The notes beneath the pieces were generated by a model. The model was not told the DNA's origin, did not search any database, and was given only the letters and a program-made list of their open reading frames with translations. Shown here piece after piece: positions 1 to 7,907 of a DNA stretch of 59,858 nt. The translations under genes and the position numbers were made by a program. How positions within the stretch are numbered: the first letter of the stretch is position 1; every line of letters starts with the position of its first letter. The stretch comes from Variovorax sp. EL159 (GTDB lineage: Bacteria; Pseudomonadota; Gammaproteobacteria; Burkholderiales; Burkholderiaceae_C): the NCBI RefSeq assembly GCF_900100965.1, contig NZ_FMUJ01000002.1, forward strand, positions 1-59,858, given 5' to 3'.

Positions 1-4
1 AATC

Positions 5-250
5 ATGAACAAACTGCAACTCTTCGCCCGCCTGCAAGCGATCAACCTGAAGGGCGCTGTCCTCGGTCTCGGCCTCGTGGGCCTGACCGGTGGTGCATTC
101 GCTGCCGGCGACGGCCAGCCGGACGCCACCACCATCGCTGCGGCCATCGCTGCTCTCGGCGTGCTGGTGGCAGTGGTGGGCAACGCCAAGCTGCTCATCG
201 ACGCAGCCATCAAGGGCTTCGGCTACATCCGTCGCGCCATCGGCGGCTGA
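5..250 (+). CDS. Inovirus major coat protein (pVIII-like)
   Basis: The 81-residue product has the layout of a filamentous phage major coat protein. It starts with a basic and hydrophobic leader ending in AFA, a good signal peptidase site before AGDGQ at about residue 35. A short polar segment follows, then one transmembrane helix (about residues 44-58) and a basic C-terminus (IRRAIGG) suited to contact the ssDNA. The mature protein would be about 47 residues, close to the usual 45-55. It would sit in the inner membrane before assembly through the Zot complex encoded downstream. The assignment rests on architecture and context; the upstream ribosome site is outside the window. Confidence 0.85.
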   Translation: MNKLQLFARLQAINLKGAVLGLGLVGLTGGAFAAGDGQPDATTIAAAIAALGVLVAVVGNAKLLIDAAIKGFGYIRRAIGG

Positions 251-330
251 TGTTGCCTAGCGCAGCGGGGGGACGCCCCTGCTGCCCTTTTCAGAGCGTC
301 CAGTCGGGCGCTGCGCAAAGGGTCCACGTC

Positions 331-390
331 ATGGGCATTTACTACCTCGTCGCTCTTCTCGGTGCCCTATGGCTCATCTTCAACGACTGA
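331..390 (+). CDS. 19-residue hydrophobic peptide, minor coat candidate (pVII/pIX-like)
   Basis: ATG at 331 opens a 19-codon frame (MGIYYLVALLGALWLIFND) that is almost entirely one hydrophobic segment with an acidic end. It lies between the major coat gene and the adhesin gene and overlaps the adhesin start by 22 bases, as expected for tightly packed inovirus genes. Minor cap proteins pVII and pIX of filamentous phages are about 30-residue hydrophobic peptides in a comparable place, so a cap or membrane role is plausible. A weak purine stretch (AAAGGG) precedes it by about 11 bases. The evidence is position, composition and overlap only. Confidence 0.5.
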   Translation: MGIYYLVALLGALWLIFND

Positions 391-1805
391 TTGCGGCTGT
401 CTTGTTCTTCGTCGCTGGCGCGGTGCACGCGATGATCCCCATGGGCAATGCGCCGGGCTACTGGGTCCGTACGGCATCCCCGTCGCAGCAATATCCGTCG
501 ATGGAGGCGGCATGTGCTGCGTACGTGGTTGCGCTGCAGGCTCAGTTCACTAACCCTCGCTATACCTTCTCGCTGACGTCGTGCGCGGTGACATCGCCCG
601 GTTTTGGGTCCGCGACCGTTGCGCAGTTCTTGGACGGCAAGCCCTCTGGTACTTTCTCGGATGGCAATCGCTATTACGCGGGGGCGCCACAGTGTCCCGC
701 TAACAGCACCCCTTCCGGGACACAGTGCCAGTGCAGTACGGGTTTCATTGAGGACCCCACGCATACGTCGTGTGTCCCGAAGCCTGACGAGTGCGCGCAG
801 CTTGCTGGTAAGCCGGCTGGATCGAAGAATTGGAATGGCACTCAAGATTCGTTCACGTTCTGTGATGGCTGGAATGACCTTGGCGGTGGCAAATGCACGG
901 CGACTGCGTACAAGGCGTTGAGCTGGGAGGACCCAAAGGGCTCCGGCAAATGGGTCTCACAGGGGGATGCTGTGTATACAGGGAATCGAGCGTCTTCATG
1001 CAATGGGACGGGCGGAAGTGGCAGTGATCCGGCAGGCTCCACGCCTACGCCTGATAAGAACCCGCTACCTAAGCCAGCACCCGGCGAGGCAGCCCCTGCG
1101 CCGTGTCCTCCGGGGCAGGCTGCTGGCGATTTCAACGGGTCGCGGATCTGCGCGCCTGTTGGGTCCGATGTGCCCAAGGATGGCAAAGAGACCACCGAGA
1201 AAAAGAACCCGGACGGATCCACCACGCGCACAGATGAGACTACGCGTTGCAACGGCGTGAAATGCGAGAAAGACACTCGTGTGTGCAGCAAGGGTACGGA
1301 TGGCTTGGAGACCTGCGAGACCACCACGACGACTTCTGACCAGTCCGGTTTTTGCACCAAGGGCGAGAACAAGGGCAACAAGGTTTGTCAGGGGCAGGGC
1401 GAGGGCACGCCCACATCCTTTGGTGGGACGTGTGCTTCGGGGTTTATCGCTGTTAGCGACGATGCGGTGATCAATGCAATGGCTGCTGAAACCTTCCGCC
1501 AGAACTGCAAGGTCAACCCGGATGACGGTGAGACAACGCTTGCGAAGACTGAGCGCATCAAGACTGGCAATCGGACCGGCGACAACCCCAACAACGACAA
1601 GGTGTCGATCAGTAGCGGCGCCATCGATACCTCAGATGCACTCGGCGGCGCGGCCATGTGCATTGGCGACAAGACGATCAACGTGATGGGCCTGTCCCCG
1701 GTGACCATTCCGTTTTCCCGCTGGTGCGATGGCTTCCCGTTGCTCGGCAATCTCATGCTGGCTTGTAGCTTCCTGCTGGCCGGCGTGATCATCCTGAGGC
1801 GCTGA
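369..1805 (+). CDS. Inovirus minor coat / attachment protein (pIII-like, TspB family)
   Basis: The 478-residue protein has a signal peptide (hydrophobic to about residue 20, cleavage after AVHA), a Cys-rich ectodomain, a low-complexity Gly/Ser/Pro/Thr linker and a single C-terminal helix ending in IILRR. That is the pIII anchor arrangement: the tip protein that binds the host receptor and terminates assembly. Proteins of this class in beta-proteobacteria are often annotated TspB virulence-associated proteins. The linker between about residues 200 and 320 is rich in short Lys/Thr/Asp motifs. The chosen start overlaps the 19-codon frame and gives a proper signal sequence. Receptor specificity cannot be read from the sequence. 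Confidence 0.8.
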   Translation: MAHLQRLIAAVLFFVAGAVHAMIPMGNAPGYWVRTASPSQQYPSMEAACAAYVVALQAQFTNPRYTFSLTSCAVTSPGFGSATVAQFLDGKPSGTFSDGNRYYAGAPQCPANSTPSGTQCQCSTGFIEDPTHTSCVPKPDECAQLAGKPAGSKNWNGTQDSFTFCDGWNDLGGGKCTATAYKALSWEDPKGSGKWVSQGDAVYTGNRASSCNGTGGSGSDPAGSTPTPDKNPLPKPAPGEAAPAPCPPGQAAGDFNGSRICAPVGSDVPKDGKETTEKKNPDGSTTRTDETTRCNGVKCEKDTRVCSKGTDGLETCETTTTTSDQSGFCTKGENKGNKVCQGQGEGTPTSFGGTCASGFIAVSDDAVINAMAAETFRQNCKVNPDDGETTLAKTERIKTGNRTGDNPNNDKVSISSGAIDTSDALGGAAMCIGDKTINVMGLSPVTIPFSRWCDGFPLLGNLMLACSFLLAGVIILRR

Positions 1806-1806
1806 C

Positions 1807-2106
1807 ATGCCCGCAATCCTTCTCGCTCTCGGCACGCTTTTGCTCCAGCTGGTTGGCTCTATGGCCGGCCGTGTGCTGGTCGCGCTCGGCATTGGCGTCG
1901 TGACGTATAGCGGCATCAACACCACCATCGGGTGGGCCAAATCGCAGGCGATCAGTGCCATCCTCGGCCTCGGGCCTGAGGTCGTTGGCATGCTGACCAT
2001 GCTGAAGGTCGGGCAGTCCATCAACATCGTCTTCTCTGCGATGCTGGCGAAGGCAGTCATCAACGGTGTCCAGGGCGACACGTTCAAGCGCTGGGTGCAG
2101 AAGTAA
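1807..2106 (+). CDS. Inovirus minor coat protein pVI-like (DUF2523 family)
   Basis: A 99-residue, strongly hydrophobic protein with two to three membrane segments, beginning one base after the adhesin stop and ending directly before the Zot ATG. In beta-proteobacterial inoviruses a DUF2523 protein occupies this slot and corresponds to pVI, which caps the virion together with pIII. The pattern of long Leu/Val/Ile stretches, small residues and a basic C-terminus (FKRWVQK) fits that family. The pVI function is family knowledge; I see only architecture and synteny. Confidence 0.8.
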   Translation: MPAILLALGTLLLQLVGSMAGRVLVALGIGVVTYSGINTTIGWAKSQAISAILGLGPEVVGMLTMLKVGQSINIVFSAMLAKAVINGVQGDTFKRWVQK

Positions 2107-3282
2107 ATGCTCTACCTTCGAACTGGAGCCAATGGCTCGTGCAAGACGCTGTTCACGCTGGAAGACGTGCGCAAGATGCAGGTGGCAGAGGGGCGCGAGG
2201 TCTACTACGTCAAGGACCGTTTCAAGCCCAATGCCATCATTACCGAGGAGTTCGGCTGGGTCGGCATCGAGTTCAAGGAATGGCTCCAGCTGCCGAACAA
2301 CGCGATCATCCTCGCGGACGAATGCCACAAGGACCTGCCCAAGCGCGCACCGTCAGCGCCTGTGCCGGAGCATGTTCAGATGTTGGCCGAGCATCGTGCG
2401 CGGGGCTTCGATTTCTTTCTGCTGACACAGCACCCCATGAACATCGATGAGTTCGTGCGGCGGCTCATCGGTGCACCCGGCTATCACCAGCATTACAAGC
2501 GCATCTTCGGCGGCACGAAGTCCACCCGCATCCTCCAGTGGGACGCCGTCAACCCGCAGTGCGAGAAAGACGGCTCGGGCAAGAACGCGCAGGGCAGCAC
2601 ACGGTCACATCCGGAGCATGTCTACAGCTGGTACGAGAGTGCATCGCTGCATACGGCGAAGGTGCGCATTCCGAAGCAGGTGTTCATCGTCGCTGGGTGC
2701 GTCATCGTGGTGCCGTTGATGCTGTACTACGCCTACGACAAGCTGCGCCCGAAGGAGCCGGCGAAGGTCTCGCAGACTGGTGACGCTGCAGGCTCGGGCT
2801 CGTTCGGCATGGGCTCGAACGCGAACGCCTCGGAGCGCAAGCCGATGACACAGGCCGAATACATCGCGTCGTATCAGCCGCGCATCGCCGGCCTGATGCA
2901 CACGGCACCGGCCTATGACAAGTTGACAGAGCCAAAGCGAGTGCCGGTGCCGGCCGCCTGCGTCGAAATGAAGTCGGTTGGCTGCAAGTGCTACACGCAG
3001 GACGCCACGCCATACCCGGTGGATCTGGCCATGTGCCGTCAGCTGGTGGCGCAAGGCGCCTTCCTTGCGTTTCAGGCCGAGGGTGATCGAAAGATGATCG
3101 AGCCCGCGCCAGCACCCCGCCAAGCCATGGAAACGGCCGTTGCAGCGCCTCCAGCCGCAATCCTGATCGAGGGTGGCCCTAAGTCTCCCGGCGCGCCTAC
3201 GGCCCTTGCAGCCGCTGCGCCGCCCGCACAGCCGCGCGTGCAACCCGGCTCGAAGTGGTCGTTTCAGCCAGGCGGCCAGTGA
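2107..3282 (+). CDS. zot: Zot-like phage assembly ATPase (pI)
   Basis: A 391-residue inner-membrane ATPase that drives extrusion of filamentous virions. A P-loop lies at residues 7-14 (GANGSCKT). The residue before Lys is Cys, where most P-loops have Gly; CTX phage Zot has Tyr there (GSYKT), so the family tolerates changes at this place. A Walker B-like stretch (IILADE) follows at about residue 73. One transmembrane helix is near residues 193-212 and splits the cytosolic ATPase from a periplasmic C-terminal part with a CxC pair. ATG follows the upstream stop at once, suggesting coupled translation. The zonula-occludens toxin activity of cholera Zot should not be assumed. Confidence 0.9.
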   Translation: MLYLRTGANGSCKTLFTLEDVRKMQVAEGREVYYVKDRFKPNAIITEEFGWVGIEFKEWLQLPNNAIILADECHKDLPKRAPSAPVPEHVQMLAEHRARGFDFFLLTQHPMNIDEFVRRLIGAPGYHQHYKRIFGGTKSTRILQWDAVNPQCEKDGSGKNAQGSTRSHPEHVYSWYESASLHTAKVRIPKQVFIVAGCVIVVPLMLYYAYDKLRPKEPAKVSQTGDAAGSGSFGMGSNANASERKPMTQAEYIASYQPRIAGLMHTAPAYDKLTEPKRVPVPAACVEMKSVGCKCYTQDATPYPVDLAMCRQLVAQGAFLAFQAEGDRKMIEPAPAPRQAMETAVAAPPAAILIEGGPKSPGAPTALAAAAPPAQPRVQPGSKWSFQPGGQ

Positions 3283-3321
3283 TCTACGCCTACGACGATC
3301 TGCCGGCACGCGGGATGCTGC

Positions 3322-3428
3322 TTACGTGCCCCTGCGCCAGCGCTCGCGCTACTGCAAAGCAAAACCGCCGTAGCCCTCGTGGCGAAGGCGTCTCGTCTCT
3401 GGTGCTGGGTGGTTTACGTGCCCCTGCG
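3322..3428 (+). repeat. 15-bp direct repeat upstream of rep
   Basis: TTACGTGCCCCTGCG occurs at 3322-3336 and again at 3414-3428, 92 bases apart and in the same orientation. Both copies are inside the non-coding region before the HUH Rep gene. They could be Rep-binding elements of the rolling-circle origin, but two copies are little to go on. Confidence 0.45.
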
Positions 3429-3545
3429 TGCTCTCTGGCCGGCCAAGCAAACGCCCGCGGCTGCGGGCTCCTGTCGGTGGTGTGTGGTCGCGGATGCGAT
3501 TCGGCACGCGCTGTAGCGGTCGAAGGGCCGAGGTACGAGGACCGA

Positions 3546-3572
3546 GGCCGCGCGCAGCGCGGCCTTAATTTA
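3546..3572 (+). terminator. Terminator-like hairpin after zot
   Basis: A perfect 8-bp stem GGCCGCGC / GCGCGGCC with a 3-base loop lies at 3546-3564 and is followed by TTAATTTATT. It may end transcription of the morphogenesis genes, or be one hairpin of the origin/packaging region; the sequence does not separate these. Confidence 0.5.
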
Positions 3573-3706
3573 TTACTAAGACACTTCTCTACGAATGCCT
3601 ACGCAGCGTTCGCTGAGACCCCCGGCCCGTTGGGCCAAAAGAAAGACCCGGCGCAGCCTGCCAGCCGCCCGGGTCGTGATCACTGCCTTGTCAAAGGGAA
3701 ACAGCG

Positions 3707-4600
3707 ATGGAACGCATTGTGGATGGGATCGCCTACAAAGGCAAAACCTTGCCTGACTGCTTCGATGTCAGGGTGTGGGAATGCAACGGTCACCGAGAGA
3801 TTTCTGCTCGGCCTGTGGTCGAGTGGACGGAGGTTGGCCCCGCTCCCGACTGGTCGCATCTGGCCGACGATGCAAAGCGGGCAGAGTGGGCTGAGGCCGA
3901 CGAAGCCGAGCGCAAAGAAAAGAACGCTCTGCGTGCTGCTCGACGCGCAAAGACCATGTGCCGGCGCTTCATCAAGGCCAATGGCTTTAGCGAGCTGGCA
4001 ACGTTGACCTACCGCGAGAACCAAACGGACGAACGCAGGGCCAAGGAAGACGCTAGGCGCTGGTTTCGGCGCATGGGTGACCTGATCCCCGGCTTCGGCT
4101 ATTGCGCGGGTTACGAGCCTCAGAAACGCGGCGCGTGGCATGTCCATGCGGCGATCCACCGTCTGCCGGATCACGTCGACGTGAAGAAGCGCATGCCCAA
4201 CGGCGAGTGGAAAACGTTCAAGGTCAAGGGCTGGCAGGTCGGCACGATGGTGTGGCGGGCCATCGTTGGCAAGGACAACGGCATGTGCTTCATCGGCGGC
4301 AAGGGCCCAGGTGCAAAGAAGGCGCGCAACAGCTTGGCCAAGATGGCGGCGTACGTCGCGAAGTACATCACCAAGCACTACGAAATGGTGCCCGAGGGCA
4401 AGCAGCGCTACAGCCATTCGCAGGGGGTCGCCGTGCCTGTTTCGGTGGTCGAGCGGCTGGTGCGCATGTCGCTGCGCGATCTCATCACGATGTGCTTTTG
4501 GTGCGAGGACGGGGAGCGCGTTGTTGATCACCGGATTGGGCGCTTCAAGGACAGCTATTACCTCTGCACAGAGGCAGAGCCTCCGGGGGCAGCTTGCTAG
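3707..4600 (+). CDS. HUH rolling-circle replication initiator of the inovirus
   Basis: The 297-residue product carries Rep hallmarks. A LTYRE motif lies at about residue 103. The metal-binding HUH signature appears as HVHAAIH at about residue 146, and a catalytic Tyr region (YVAKYITK) near residue 219. Such proteins nick the phage origin, stay covalently attached through Tyr, and prime rolling-circle replication of the single-stranded genome. The first 85 residues are a charged, helical stretch without a recognised domain. ATG at 3707 follows AAGGGAAACAGCG, an acceptable ribosome site. The last codons overlap the minus-strand gene at 4597. Confidence 0.85.
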   Translation: MERIVDGIAYKGKTLPDCFDVRVWECNGHREISARPVVEWTEVGPAPDWSHLADDAKRAEWAEADEAERKEKNALRAARRAKTMCRRFIKANGFSELATLTYRENQTDERRAKEDARRWFRRMGDLIPGFGYCAGYEPQKRGAWHVHAAIHRLPDHVDVKKRMPNGEWKTFKVKGWQVGTMVWRAIVGKDNGMCFIGGKGPGAKKARNSLAKMAAYVAKYITKHYEMVPEGKQRYSHSQGVAVPVSVVERLVRMSLRDLITMCFWCEDGERVVDHRIGRFKDSYYLCTEAEPPGAAC

Positions 4601-4836
4601 TCCGCTCTCATGTCGGGTGCTGCGATGCGGTCTCGTTCGCGTGGTGCGGCGGTGCGTCGATCAGACCGTTGTGCATCGCGCAGTCCGTCTCGGATTGCGT
4701 AGCGCAGGGTCAGGTAGAGCAGGCCGAAGAAGATGGCGGTTCCGATGACCGTCCATACGATTTCGGCAATGAAGATGCGCATGCCGAGCATCTCGATGTG
4801 CTCGACAAATTTTTGAGTTTGTTGGTCAACGGGCAT
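4597..4836 (-). CDS. Small single-pass membrane protein of the inovirus, function unknown
   Basis: A 79-residue protein on the strand opposite to all other phage genes, overlapping the 3' end of rep by four bases. A hydrophobic helix (about residues 21-42) is flanked by an N-terminal acidic/amphipathic part and a very basic, Arg-rich tail. The ATG is preceded by GGAGAGG on the minus strand, a good ribosome site. Opposite-strand genes in inoviruses are often regulators or immunity factors, so superinfection exclusion is possible, but I do not recognise the family. Confidence 0.55.
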   Translation of the reverse strand: MPVDQQTQKFVEHIEMLGMRIFIAEIVWTVIGTAIFFGLLYLTLRYAIRDGLRDAQRSDRRTAAPRERDRIAAPDMRAD

Positions 4837-4958
4837 GGTTTCTTCCTCTCCGGAGTCGCGATTTTGCTTTACCCGGGGTGGCGAATGTCAGCGTGTTGGC
4901 TTCCTCGCGCGCGAGGCCAAATACACCCATGTTCAGTAGATTGTTTGAGGGGAGTTCG

Positions 4959-5552
4959 ATGCTTGTAGGCTATGCGCGAGTTTCGACTAGCGAGCAGGAA
5001 ACGAGGATGCAGCTTGATGCTCTGCGTGGGGCTGGTGTGCAGCGCATCTACTCGGAGAAAACAAGCGGTGTGGGGCCGCGTCCAGAGCTGCATCGGGCGC
5101 TCGATGCGCTGCAACCGGGCTACACGTTGGTGGTCTACAAACTCGATCGGTTGGCGCGCAGCTTGAAGGATTTGCTGCAGCTGCTGGACCGGCTTAAGCG
5201 CGCCGGATGTGCCGTGAAATCGCTCACTGAGCCAATCGATACCTCGTCTGCGATGGGGGAGTTCGTGTTGCAGATCCTCGGTGCTGTGGCCCAGCTTGAG
5301 CGGGCGATCATTCGTGAACGTTGCCAAGCTGGCAGGGTCGCGGCGAGGGCGCGGGGTGTTCAGTTCGGCCGAGCCGCGCTTGTCGACGGCGATGACGCTG
5401 AGGTGGCGGCGTTGCTGTACGGCTCGGGGTTTACGCTGGCTGAGATTGCGCTGATGTTCGGCGTATCGACCACGGCTGTGCGGTCTGCGCTGGTGCGGGG
5501 CGGTGTGGCGCGCCGTGGTTGGGGCGGGCTGCGAACCTGTCGGGCGGGCTAA
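4959..5552 (+). CDS. Serine recombinase (resolvase/invertase family), probable inovirus integrase
   Basis: The 197-residue protein opens with MLVGYARVSTSEQ, the N-terminal catalytic block of serine recombinases with the nucleophile Ser at residue 10. Further conserved parts are KLDRLARS (around residue 67), GEFVLQILGAVAQLER, and a C-terminal helix-turn-helix of the Hin/resolvase type (FTLAEIALMFGVS). ATG 4959 is preferred over an upstream ATG at 4878 because GAGGGGAG precedes it and the family begins exactly here. Most inoviruses integrate with host XerC/D; Ralstonia phiRSM-type phages use their own serine recombinase, and this gene at the prophage edge suggests the same. Confidence 0.85.
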   Translation: MLVGYARVSTSEQETRMQLDALRGAGVQRIYSEKTSGVGPRPELHRALDALQPGYTLVVYKLDRLARSLKDLLQLLDRLKRAGCAVKSLTEPIDTSSAMGEFVLQILGAVAQLERAIIRERCQAGRVAARARGVQFGRAALVDGDDAEVAALLYGSGFTLAEIALMFGVSTTAVRSALVRGGVARRGWGGLRTCRAG

Positions 5553-5605
5553 GCTATGCGCAGCCGTTTCCCAAATTTCTCAACGTACAACACTAAAATC
5601 TTGCA

Positions 5606-6613
5606 ATGCTGGACGACCGTGCCAAGTTGCTGCTCAAGACGCTCGTCGAGCGCTACATCGCCGACGGGCAACCCGTCGGGTCGCGCACGTTGTCGCGTTC
5701 GTCGGGGCTGGACCTGTCGCCGGCGACCATCCGCAACGTCATGTCGGACCTCGAGGCGCTGGGGCTGATCGCCAGCCCGCACACCTCGGCGGGCCGCATC
5801 CCGACGCATCGCGGCTACCGCCTCTTCGTCGACACCATGCTGACCGCGGAGCGCGAGCAGATGAGCGCGCCGAGCCTGGCGCCCGACCAGCCGCAGAAGG
5901 TGATTGCCAACGCGGCGCACCTGCTGTCGAACCTCTCGCAGTTCGTGGGCGTGGTGATGGCACCGCGGCGCGCATCGGTGTTCAAGCAGATCGAATTCTT
6001 GCGGCTGTCGGAAAACCGACTGCTGGTGATCATCGTCTCGCCCGACGGTGACGTGCAGAACCGGGTGATCTTCCCGGAGGCCGACTATTCACAGTCGCAG
6101 CTCGTCGAGGCCTCGAACTACATCAACGCCCACTATGCGGGGCTGACCATCGAGCAGGTGCGCGACCGGCTGCAGTCCGAGGTCGAGAAGCTGCGTGGCG
6201 AGATCGCTGCGCTCATGCAGGCGGCGGTGCAGGTCAGTTCCGAGGTGTTGACGGAGGCGCAGGAAGACGACGTCGTGATTTCCGGCGAGCGCAATCTGCT
6301 CTCCGTGAGCGATTTTTCCAGCGACATGGGGCAGTTGCGCCGTGCTTTCGAGCTCTTCGAGCAGAAGGCGCAGCTCATGCGCCTGCTCGATGTGTCGAGC
6401 AAGGCCGAAGGCGTGCGCATCTTCATTGGTGGCGAGAGCCAGGTGGTGCCGTTCGAAGAACTTTCCATCGTCAGCGCGAACTACGAGGTCGATGGGCAGG
6501 TGGTCGGCACCCTCGGCGTGATCGGGCCGACGCGGATGCCCTACGAGCGCATGATCCAGATCGTCGACATCACGTCGCGGCTGATCGGCAATGCGCTGAG
6601 CCATCGCAAGTAA
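5606..6613 (+). CDS. hrcA: Heat-inducible transcription repressor HrcA
   Basis: The 335-residue protein matches HrcA throughout. It has an N-terminal winged-helix DNA-binding part ([43 protein letters not shown]) and a C-terminal GAF-like/dimerisation region ending in [19 protein letters not shown]. HrcA binds CIRCE elements upstream of groESL and dnaK-type operons; no CIRCE inverted repeat is visible just upstream here. An AT-rich TAAAAT box lies about 10 bases before the ATG, so the leader is very short. It is the first host gene after the inovirus. Confidence 0.95.
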   Translation: MLDDRAKLLLKTLVERYIADGQPVGSRTLSRSSGLDLSPATIRNVMSDLEALGLIASPHTSAGRIPTHRGYRLFVDTMLTAEREQMSAPSLAPDQPQKVIANAAHLLSNLSQFVGVVMAPRRASVFKQIEFLRLSENRLLVIIVSPDGDVQNRVIFPEADYSQSQLVEASNYINAHYAGLTIEQVRDRLQSEVEKLRGEIAALMQAAVQVSSEVLTEAQEDDVVISGERNLLSVSDFSSDMGQLRRAFELFEQKAQLMRLLDVSSKAEGVRIFIGGESQVVPFEELSIVSANYEVDGQVVGTLGVIGPTRMPYERMIQIVDITSRLIGNALSHRK

Positions 6614-6653
6614 GCGGGCGGGTGGTGCGGCACGAATAGAATCGTGCCCGCGT

Positions 6654-6730
<77 letters not shown>

Positions 6731-6744
6731 TGTCCCTATAGAGA

Positions 6745-6777
6745 AAGCCCGCTACCAAGATTGGTAGTGGGCTTTTT
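6745..6777 (+). terminator. Intrinsic terminator after the CAT tRNA
   Basis: AAGCCCGCTACCA pairs with TGGTAGTGGGCTT (one mismatch) and is followed by TTTT. It starts 14 bases after the tRNA end and closes this single-gene unit. Confidence 0.85.
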
Positions 6778-6892
6778 GCTGCCCCGTAGCTTGGGCATCA
6801 ATCGATCGGGATTGACGCAGTTGGCCGGGCCGAATACGGCAGGGTCAATCGGAGTTCTCGGGGCGAAGGCAGATTCACGCTGACAAGCAGGC

Positions 6893-6898
6893 TATAAT
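6893..6898 (+). promoter_or_regulatory. -10 box of the first tRNA-Arg gene
   Basis: A perfect TATAAT lies 11 bases before the tRNA. The same CAGGCTATAAT context recurs before the second copy (7892-7897). No strong -35 match is evident; stable RNA promoters often have weak -35 boxes. Confidence 0.65.
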
Positions 6899-6908
6899 CG
6901 AAGGCTTC

Positions 6909-6985
6909 GCGGCTGTAGCTCAGTTGGATAGAGTACTTGGCTACGAACCAAGGGGTCGTGGGTTCAATTCCTGCCAGCCGCACCA
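6909..6985 (+). tRNA. tRNA-Arg (ACG), copy 1
   Basis: A 77-base cloverleaf with acceptor stem GCGGCTG / CAGCCGC, anticodon loop CTACGAA (ACG, read as ICG) and an encoded CCA. It is identical in sequence to the gene at 7908-7984. Confidence 0.95.
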
Positions 6986-6993
6986 CTCTCGAA

Positions 6994-7032
6994 TGGACCA
7001 GAAGGTTTATGCCTTCTGGTCCATTTTCTTTT
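6994..7032 (+). terminator. Intrinsic terminator after tRNA-Arg copy 1
   Basis: A strong stem TGGACCAGAAGG / CCTTCTGGTCCA with a short loop is followed by TTTTCTTTT. The stem sequence differs from the terminator after tRNA-Arg copy 2. Confidence 0.9.
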
Positions 7033-7160
7033 GGGCTCGCCTTTTGGCATCTCTTACGGGCGTTGGGCCGGGCTCGAGAACGGCCATCGCCGACATTGAG
7101 ATGCTCGTACGCGCGAGGCGACGATCTGCCCTATGGGCTGGCCCCTGCGCTTTCGCTCCG

Positions 7161-7697
7161 TCAGCTCAGTCCAATCTGCGCGTGTATCTCCTTGATCACG
7201 GCCTCTTTTTCCAGGTTGTAGACCTCCGGGTTGACCGGATCGATCATGTGCGCGCGGTCCTTGGCTTCCTCGTACCTCCTGCGCAGGTCTGGGCGTCGCT
7301 GGAGGATGTCCATGAACGCCAGGGAGTCCTTGTGGACCGGATCGCCGTGATGGCAGATGTGGATATTGATGTTGTAGTTGCGTCCGTTGTGTTGAACGCA
7401 GCCGCAGACATAGGGCTTCTCATCCCTGTCGACCCAGACGGCACGTCGGTGAAATCCAAGTCTCTCGAATTCCGTTTGCGTTGCGCGCAGATTCTGTTCG
7501 CGCGTGATGGCGGCAATGTCCACCATGGGCTTGCCCCGCAGCCCATGAATGGCGGTGCTCCCGATATGAATGAGCGCCACGCTCTCGAGATTTTCGTGAA
7601 CGTACCGCTGCACTTGCGCGAACACGCTGGCGTACGCAGGGTCGTAAGGCAGGATGTGGCGGTGTTCCAATCCTTCATCGAACGCGTTGACTTTCAT
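7161..7697 (-). CDS. GrpB family (UPF0157) nucleotidyltransferase-fold protein
   Basis: The 178-residue product shows the GrpB signature HIGSTAIHGLRGKPMVDI near residue 45. The GS...D part resembles the active site of minimal nucleotidyltransferases, and a downstream NYNINIHICHHG segment is conserved in the family. No substrate is established for most members; dephospho-CoA kinase C-terminal fusions also carry this domain. The gene lies alone on the minus strand between two identical tRNA-Arg genes, so it is a good candidate for an inserted gene rather than part of an operon. Confidence 0.9.
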   Translation of the reverse strand: MKVNAFDEGLEHRHILPYDPAYASVFAQVQRYVHENLESVALIHIGSTAIHGLRGKPMVDIAAITREQNLRATQTEFERLGFHRRAVWVDRDEKPYVCGCVQHNGRNYNINIHICHHGDPVHKDSLAFMDILQRRPDLRRRYEEAKDRAHMIDPVNPEVYNLEKEAVIKEIHAQIGLS

Positions 7698-7891
7698 GGC
7701 GCCTCCATGTGGTCCCCTTGCTGCCGATCAGTACGCTCGGATCCTGCTTGGCGCACGGCTTGAATGCAGTGCCGATGGAGGGGAGATCGTGTGCGTTGCG
7801 CGAGGCACGTGGCGCTGCGGCAGCGGAACCCGCCGTCAACGCGCTTTTTCGCCCCGGATCACGTAAGTCCGAAAGGGTAGAAAAAACAGGC

Positions 7892-7897
7892 TATAAT
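7892..7897 (+). promoter_or_regulatory. -10 box of the second tRNA-Arg gene
   Basis: TATAAT lies 10 bases before the tRNA, preceded by ACAGGC as in copy 1. The shared upstream bases suggest that the duplicated unit includes the promoter core. Confidence 0.65.
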
Positions 7898-7907
7898 TGC
7901 AAGCTGT

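Larger units (their letters stand above)
3283..3706. other. Inovirus intergenic region, candidate replication origin
   Basis: These 424 bases between zot and rep contain no gene I can support. A plus-strand frame crosses the segment but has no ribosome site or coding-like composition. The segment holds a 15-bp direct repeat, a GC-rich hairpin followed by an AT-rich tract, and a second short hairpin (GGCCC-GTT-GGGCC near 3627). In filamentous phages the main intergenic region carries the origin and packaging signal as hairpins next to the replication gene, so it is the best origin candidate here. The nick site is not identified. Confidence 0.45.
1..5560. mobile_element. Right part of an integrated filamentous phage (Inoviridae)
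   Basis: A run of plus-strand genes follows inovirus order: coat protein, small membrane peptide, Cys-rich adhesin, pVI-like protein, Zot/pI ATPase, HUH Rep, then a serine recombinase. The window opens only 4 bases before the major coat gene, so the left end (usually the single-strand DNA-binding protein and regulators) is outside. The right boundary is placed between the recombinase stop at 5552 and hrcA at 5606; I could not identify an attachment-site repeat, so the exact edge is approximate. Confidence 0.85.

Noticed and set aside
2107..3282. Zot as an enterotoxin
   Set aside because: The gene is in a full inovirus assembly context; the family role is virion export and the toxin activity belongs to the cholera phage protein.
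3255..4007. Long plus-strand frame of 250 codons across the inovirus intergenic region
   Set aside because: Runs from inside zot to inside rep in the wrong registers, has low-complexity Arg/Ala/Gly composition and no ribosome site.
5553..5605. Possible dif/Xer site at the inovirus edge (TATGCGCAGCC)
   Set aside because: Only half of a XerD-like arm matches; no XerC arm at the right distance. The downstream AT-rich bases fit the hrcA promoter.
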